Positions 57,981 through 64,000 of a DNA stretch of 64,000 bases are shown piece by piece (position 1 is the first letter of the stretch; every line of letters starts with the position of its first letter). The DNA lies in the NCBI RefSeq assembly GCF_037893015.1, contig NC_133660.1, forward strand, positions 285,545,078 through 285,609,077, written 5' to 3'. This DNA comes from Macrotis lagotis (lineage: Eukaryota > Chordata > Mammalia > Peramelemorphia > Peramelidae). A model generated the notes under the pieces. It was not told the origin of the DNA. It saw nothing but the letters and a program-made list of their open reading frames with translations, and did not search any database. Both the position numbers and the translations under genes were made by a program.

Positions 57981-58059
57981 ACACTTAATAATTATCTAGC
58001 TGTGTGGCCTTGGGCAAGCCACTTAACCCCATTGCCTTGCAAAAATTAAAAAAAAAAAG
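57981..58059 (+). mobile_element. 5'-truncated SINE (same start point as 3336)
   Basis: Begins CACTTAATAATTATC and ends in an A run. It lacks the tRNA-like part, including both promoter boxes. No clear target duplication. Confidence 0.88.
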
Positions 58060-60318
58060 AGTACCAAAATGGCATCACTATGTTTCAGACAAATTACAGT
58101 GTGTGTCCAACTTTGACTGATTTGCTTAATGCAAGTTCAGAATGCTCTACCACAGGTTGGGCACAAATAGCACCTGGCACAAGGGATAGGTACTCTAAAT
58201 TTACATGTGTCACATTTCCTTTGAGCTGCTTCAATTCTGTGTTCCTCATAGAGTGCAGTAACCTCACTGATGGGGGCACGCCATGCCAGTATCTCTCATC
58301 ATGTACAATCAATTCTAAAATTCTTTCAAGGTGTCCTGGTATTGCTTCTTCTGACCCCCTTGTGAGTAGCTACCCTGTGTGAGTTCTCTATGGAATAGTC
58401 ATTTTAGCAAGTGTACTTCTTGTATTCTAACAATGTGCCCAGCCCATCCTAGATGTACTCTCTGTAGTAATGTTTGAAAGCTTGGCAGTTTATTTCAAGA
58501 AAGGATCTCAGTGTCTAGTATCTTCTCCTGCCAGGTAATCTTCAGAATCTTCCTAAGATAATTTAAATGGAAGGAATTCAGTTTCCTGACATGGAGCTAG
58601 TAGACTGTCCAGATTTCACAGGCATATAGCACAATGACTCTGTAGACCTTCAGTTTGATAGTCAGTCTAATACATCTGTTCCCCCACACATTCTTTTGGA
58701 GCCTCCCAAATACTGAGCTAGCTCTAGCAATGCATGTGTCAACCTCATTATCAATGGGTACCTCCCTGGAAAGGACACTGCTGAAGTAAGTGAACTTGTC
58801 CGTGGTACTCAAAATTTCTCCATCTGCTGGAATCAATGGTTCCACATATGGATGGTGTGGTGCTGGCTGATGGAGCAAAATTAGCACAAGCAGCAGAGAA
58901 TCAATCCCTACTTTCTCACATTTCAGCTTTCAGAGGCTGCCTTGAGTGCACAATCATCTACAAACAGATCATGCACCAACACTCCTTTCACTTTGGTCTT
59001 GGTTAGTAGTCTTTTCAAGTTGAAGAATTTGCCATCAGTGTGGTAGCTGACCTTAAGGTCATGTTCATCCTCAGTGAGAACGTGACTGAAAATACTATGC
59101 TAAAAGATATGAGAGCAAGGAACCATTCTTGTTTCGCTCCATTGTTATCTGGGAAATCTCAAGAGCATCATCCACTAACCAGAATCCTTGGCAAGCTCAT
59201 CATCATAAAATTGACATGAGGTGTTGATGAACTTCTCTGGGCAACCAAATTTTGACATAACTTTCCATAAGCTCTCACAACTGATGATATCAAAGGTCTT
59301 GATCAGATCTACAAATGTTATATATACAGACTTATGTTCTGTTCCCGGCATTTTTCCTGTAGTTGTCAGGCAGAAAACAACATATTGACTGCTCCTCAAC
59401 TCTTTCTGAAGCCACACCTGGACCATATAACAGGTGAAGGATCAACCTATTGAGAAGGACTCTGGCAAGAATTGTCAGAGATGGACAATGGAGGCATCCT
59501 TGAATTCTTGGGGGATAACCTCTTCAAGCCATATAATCTGGAAAATTTTAGTCAGCATTTGGATAAGCAGTGGACCCCCCACCTTGTAGATCACAGCTGG
59601 AATAATCAGTACCAGGTGCTTTGTCAATTGAAAGGAGCCAAATGGCATTCAAAATCTCTTCTTTAGTTGGAGCTTCAGCTGGGGGTAGATTAACTTCAAC
59701 TTGAGGTAAATGGTCAATGGTTTCTGCATTGGCTGATGATGATCTGTTAAGAACACCATGGAAGTGTTCTATCTATCTATCTATCTCTCTCTAGGATAAT
59801 GTCCCCTATCGCTGATCAATTTGGCTCCATCAGCACTGGGTAGTTGAGATGTACCATAGGTCTTTGGCCCATAAATAGCCTTTAGGGCATCATAAAAGCA
59901 TTGTTATTTGTCACTGTCTGCATAAAATTGAATTCCATCTGTCTTCTTACCAAGCCAATAGTCCTGCATCTCTCTAAATTTCATTTGTGCTTTACTTTTG
60001 ATGGAATTAAATGCTGCCTTCTTAGAAAGGAAAGAACTAAAAAAAATTTTTAAATAAATGGAAGAATTTACCTGCTGGTAAATCCTGTGGAGTTCTTTTT
60101 TATCATTTAGCAACTTATGTATTTCCCCATCATTTTCATCAAACCAGTATTTATATTTGTGAGTGTTTTGTTTCAGATAAGCAAATGCACTACTATACAC
60201 CAGATCATTGAAAACTGCCCACTCTTTTTGTGCTCTACTATTGTCAGCTGCATGTTGGCTCAATTTTCCCTCCAAGTTAGTAACAAACTGTTCCTACTCA
60301 GAGACACTGTAATCTCTT

Positions 60319-60466
60319 TTTTTTTTTTTTGCAAGGCAATGGGGTTAAGTGGCTTGCCCAAGGCCACACAGCTAGGTCATTATTAAGTGTCTGAGGCCGG
60401 ATTTGAACTCAGGTATTCCTGACTCCAGGGACAGTGCTCTATCCACTGTGCCACCTAGCCACCTCC
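60319..60466 (-). mobile_element. tRNA-derived SINE in RTE
   Basis: TAATCTCTT flanks it at 60310-60318 and 60467-60475. Confidence 0.94.
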
Positions 60467-61240
60467 TAATCTCTTGACATTAATTCTTTTAGGATTAATT
60501 TTGTCTTGGGGCCACCACTTTGGTTGAATGTGAATATTTAGCTTAGAGGGGATGAGTCTGTGATCAGTCCAGTACTCTGTACTACATATTGCCTTTGTCA
60601 CTCTCACATCTTGGCTGTCTCTTCTCCTTAAAGTCACATAGTCTATTAGATGCTCTGAGGGTGCATCAAGGAAATTTTATTGCATTTAGGTAAATGGGAG
60701 GCAGTGTTTGTGATGAGAAGGGTGCAAGTCTTGCATAGAAGGTGCCATTGCTGTTGCTATTTCCAACTCCATTCTCCCAAGGACTTCCTGACATGTCTGG
60801 TAATCTGATCACCCTGAATTTTGGCACATTGATGGGTTGAGGGTCTCCAGGTCTTCATAAAATTTTTCTTTGACTTCATCAGGATTTGTCATGGTGGGAG
60901 CATAGGCATTGATGATAGTGGCTTTTCCCTGGAAGTAGCAATCTTGTTGCTAAATATACCCCAACTTCACAGCACTCCCCTTCACTTCAGCCACTTCAAA
61001 AAAGCTTGTAAGCTGGCCTTCATTTGTCAGACTTGCTTCTCTCAGGGTTGCAGCAAGAGTTGTTCATCTTTCAGGTCAACTGTATCTTGAGTGGAATCTT
61101 CTCTGAAGAAGTTTTTGTAGATTTTTTGGTGTCTTTACAACATGTGTCTCTACAATCAGGCCAGGGTTGGGTAAGCAGACAATTTTTAGGACACTTTTTC
61201 TAACCCTTCCTCATAACAGGAGGTGAGCAATGCAATTCTT

Positions 61241-61255
61241 AAAAGCTACCCAAGG
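61241..61255. repeat. Left target-site duplication of the SINE-RPS2 insert
   Basis: AAAAGCTACCCAAGG, preceded by TT, giving TT/AAAA, the preferred L1 endonuclease nick. The right copy AAAAGTTACCCAAGG lies at 62395-62409 (14 of 15 identical). RTE sequence continues outside both copies. Confidence 0.88.
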
Positions 61256-61415
61256 CAGGGGCAGCTAGGTGGCGTAGTGGATAAAGCACCGGCCCTGGAG
61301 TCAGGAGTACCTGAGTTCAAATTTGGTCTCAGATATTTAGTAATTACCTAGTTGTGTGACTTTGGGCAAGCCACTTAACCGCATTTGCCATGCAAAAAAC
61401 CCCTAAAAAATAAAT
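61256..61415 (+). mobile_element. tRNA-derived SINE joined to the RPS2 retrocopy
   Basis: GGGGCAGCTAGGTGGCGTAG starts at 61259, with a tail CCATGCAAAAAACCCC and AATAAATAAAT. Its 5' flank is the left copy of the 15-bp duplication whose right copy lies after the RPS2 poly(A). No separate duplication surrounds the SINE alone. Confidence 0.9.
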
Positions 61416-61429
61416 AAATGGGATCAATT

Positions 61430-62394
<965 letters not shown>

Positions 62395-63105
62395 AAAAGT
62401 TACCCAAGGGGCTGCCAAATCTCACTGCTACTTTTAGGGGAGAGACAACCCCATAGCCTGGACTGCCTGTGTACAGGGTTGTGACTACAGCTCCCAGTGT
62501 ATCCGCACCTGCTGCTTCATCCCTTAGTTGTTCCCACAAGACTTTGAGAAATGGTAAAGTCTGGGTGATGTCTTTCAAAAGTTGTATTTAAGTGAGGTAG
62601 AGTTGCACAAAGTCATCTTCCTTACTCTCTCTTCCAAAGTCATCATGATCCAGAATGGCAAGGCAGAGTCAAGACAATTGGTGATGGCTCTAGATTCAGT
62701 GGATGATCTTGGCATCATCGATGTCTAAGTTCTAAGCACTCCATAGAACCTACTTCACTGGCTTCCTGGCTGTTGGAATGAAATATTCTTGTCCATCCAT
62801 TCCACCAGTGGAAGATTTCACATGCTTTGGGTAGACCCCTCCCCCATAACTCACTGATGACTTTGAGACTACCTTAGTTATCCTCAATCTGGTTTAGGCT
62901 GCCTGCCAAAACAGTTTCCTGGACTGTGGTCACTGTGAAAGCAACATCTTCTTGGAGCCATAGGTGAGAGTTAGATGACTTAAGTGGACATCAAAAGTGT
63001 AAAACAGCCCTGAAAAGCCCTCACACCAAAGGTACTCATATTCTCTGAAACACCCTATACCCATATAAATGTGATGGAGTACAATTGTTCTTTAAGCATT
63101 CATGA

Positions 63106-63259
63106 GGGGTGGCTAGGTGGTGTAGTAGATAAAGCACCAGCCTTGGAGTCAGGAGTACCTGGGTTCAAATCTGGTCTGACACTTAATAAATTACCTAGCT
63201 GTATGGCCTTGGGCAAGCCACTTAACCCCATTTGCCTTGCCAAAAAAAAAAACCCAAAA
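63106..63259 (+). mobile_element. tRNA-derived SINE, first of a serial pair
   Basis: Flanks AAGCATTCATGA (63094-63105) and AAGAATTCATGA (63260-63271). Confidence 0.94.
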
Positions 63260-63274
63260 AAGAATTCATGAACA

Positions 63275-63425
63275 GGGGCAGCTAGATGGCACAGTGGATC
63301 GAGCACCAGCCCTGGAGTCAGGAGTATCTAGTTCAAATCCATCCTCAGACACTTAAGAATTACCTAGCTGTGTGGCCTTGGGCAAGCCACTTAATCCCCT
63401 TGCCTTGCAAAAACTAAAAAAAAAA
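63275..63425 (+). mobile_element. tRNA-derived SINE, second of a serial pair
   Basis: Inserted in the right duplication of the previous SINE: flanks AATTCATGAACA (63263-63274) and AATTCATGAGCA (63426-63437). Confidence 0.94.
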
Positions 63426-63437
63426 AATTCATGAGCA

Positions 63438-64000
63438 GTGAAACCAAGATGGCATAGTAAAGACAGGAACTCCACAAGCTGTCCCCCAAACCACTCCAAA
63501 CACGTTTAAATAATGATTCTGACCAAATTCTAGAGTAGCAGAACCCACTATAAGACTGAGTGAAACAATTTTCCAGCCCAAGACAACTTGGACAATACAC
63601 AGGAAAGTTCTGTCACACTGGGGTTAGAAAGGGGCCACAGTCCAAGGCACCTGAGCAAATTGACTCAGGTGCCATCCAGGAACAGTAGGCACCTGGGTCC
63701 CTGAGGGCATCTGGGTCCATGGTAGAGAAGCTGTTTCTAGACATCTCAGTCCAAGGATTGCCAAGGACAATTGGAAAGGGCAGCAGGAAAACTCTGCCAC
63801 AGCTCAGACCTGAGCACAGCCCTGGCACTAGGACTAGGAGTAGGTCTGGGGACCAACAGGGAGCCACCTAGTAGCTGTTTCCAGAATTCTTGGGCCACAG
63901 ATGGCAAGGGGGGTGGTCAGGGGAGATTGCAGAAGTCTCTCTGCTATCCCTGAGGCAGGACTCTGTTACTATGCCCATATTCTGATTCAGATTTTAGTCT
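63438..64000 (+). mobile_element. HAL1-like element, copy D, 5' end (runs off the window)
   Basis: GTGAAACCAAGATGGCATAG, then TGACCAAATTCTAG and AGAACCCACTATAAGAC, match the leader of copy C (47911-48420). Only leader sequence is inside the window. Confidence 0.8.

Overview
The window looks like intergenic and intronic DNA from a marsupial. About 25 copies of one tRNA-derived SINE occur (A-box-like TGGCGCAGTGG, B-box GGTTCAAATCC, tail ending TTGCCTTGCAAAAA), together with marsupial-type L1, RTE and MAR1-like elements. The SINE resembles the WSINE1 type of Australian marsupials, so a dasyurid is a reasonable guess, but that is inference. Nothing bacterial, no CRISPR array and no free-standing RNA gene was seen.

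The main host signal is a tandem SLC22 (organic anion transporter, OAT-type) locus. On the minus strand I find exons corresponding to canonical exon 5 (55619-55502), exon 7 (42140-41926), exon 8 (40559-40457) and exon 9 (28189-27983) of one gene. All have consensus splice sites and all junction phases fit. Exon 6, exon 10 and exons 1-4 were not found; exons 1-4 should lie beyond base 64000. Two decayed SLC22 fragments lie further down: a broken exon 4 on the minus strand (about 5574-5725) and a broken exon 1 on the plus strand (about 13639-13985). A diverged direct repeat (205-965 and 56615-57335) sits in the corresponding intron-4 position of the two minus-strand genes, which supports tandem gene duplication.

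Most of the remaining sequence is nested retroelements. At 29.5-36.6 kb a minus-strand L1 is split by a plus-strand HAL1 (half-L1, with ORF1 but no ORF2), with a visible 10-bp target duplication. Other HAL1-like copies lie at 2.0-4.8, 47.9-50.8 and 63.4-64.0 kb. RTE-type LINE copies (minus) lie at 36.6-38.3 and 58.1-63.06 kb. The second RTE copy is interrupted by a SINE joined to an RPS2 processed pseudogene (61256-62394); one 15-bp target duplication encloses both, suggesting a chimeric retrotransposition product.

A short, old endogenous retrovirus (22590-24993, minus) has one complete LTR, one truncated LTR, a tRNA-Phe-like primer site and only a gag-like remnant. A second LTR-like block with a tRNA-Pro-like primer site is proposed at 16.7-17.14 kb. 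Large AT-rich stretches, notably 17.95-22.26 kb, contain nothing I can name. Element names come from visible diagnostic segments, not from a repeat-library search.
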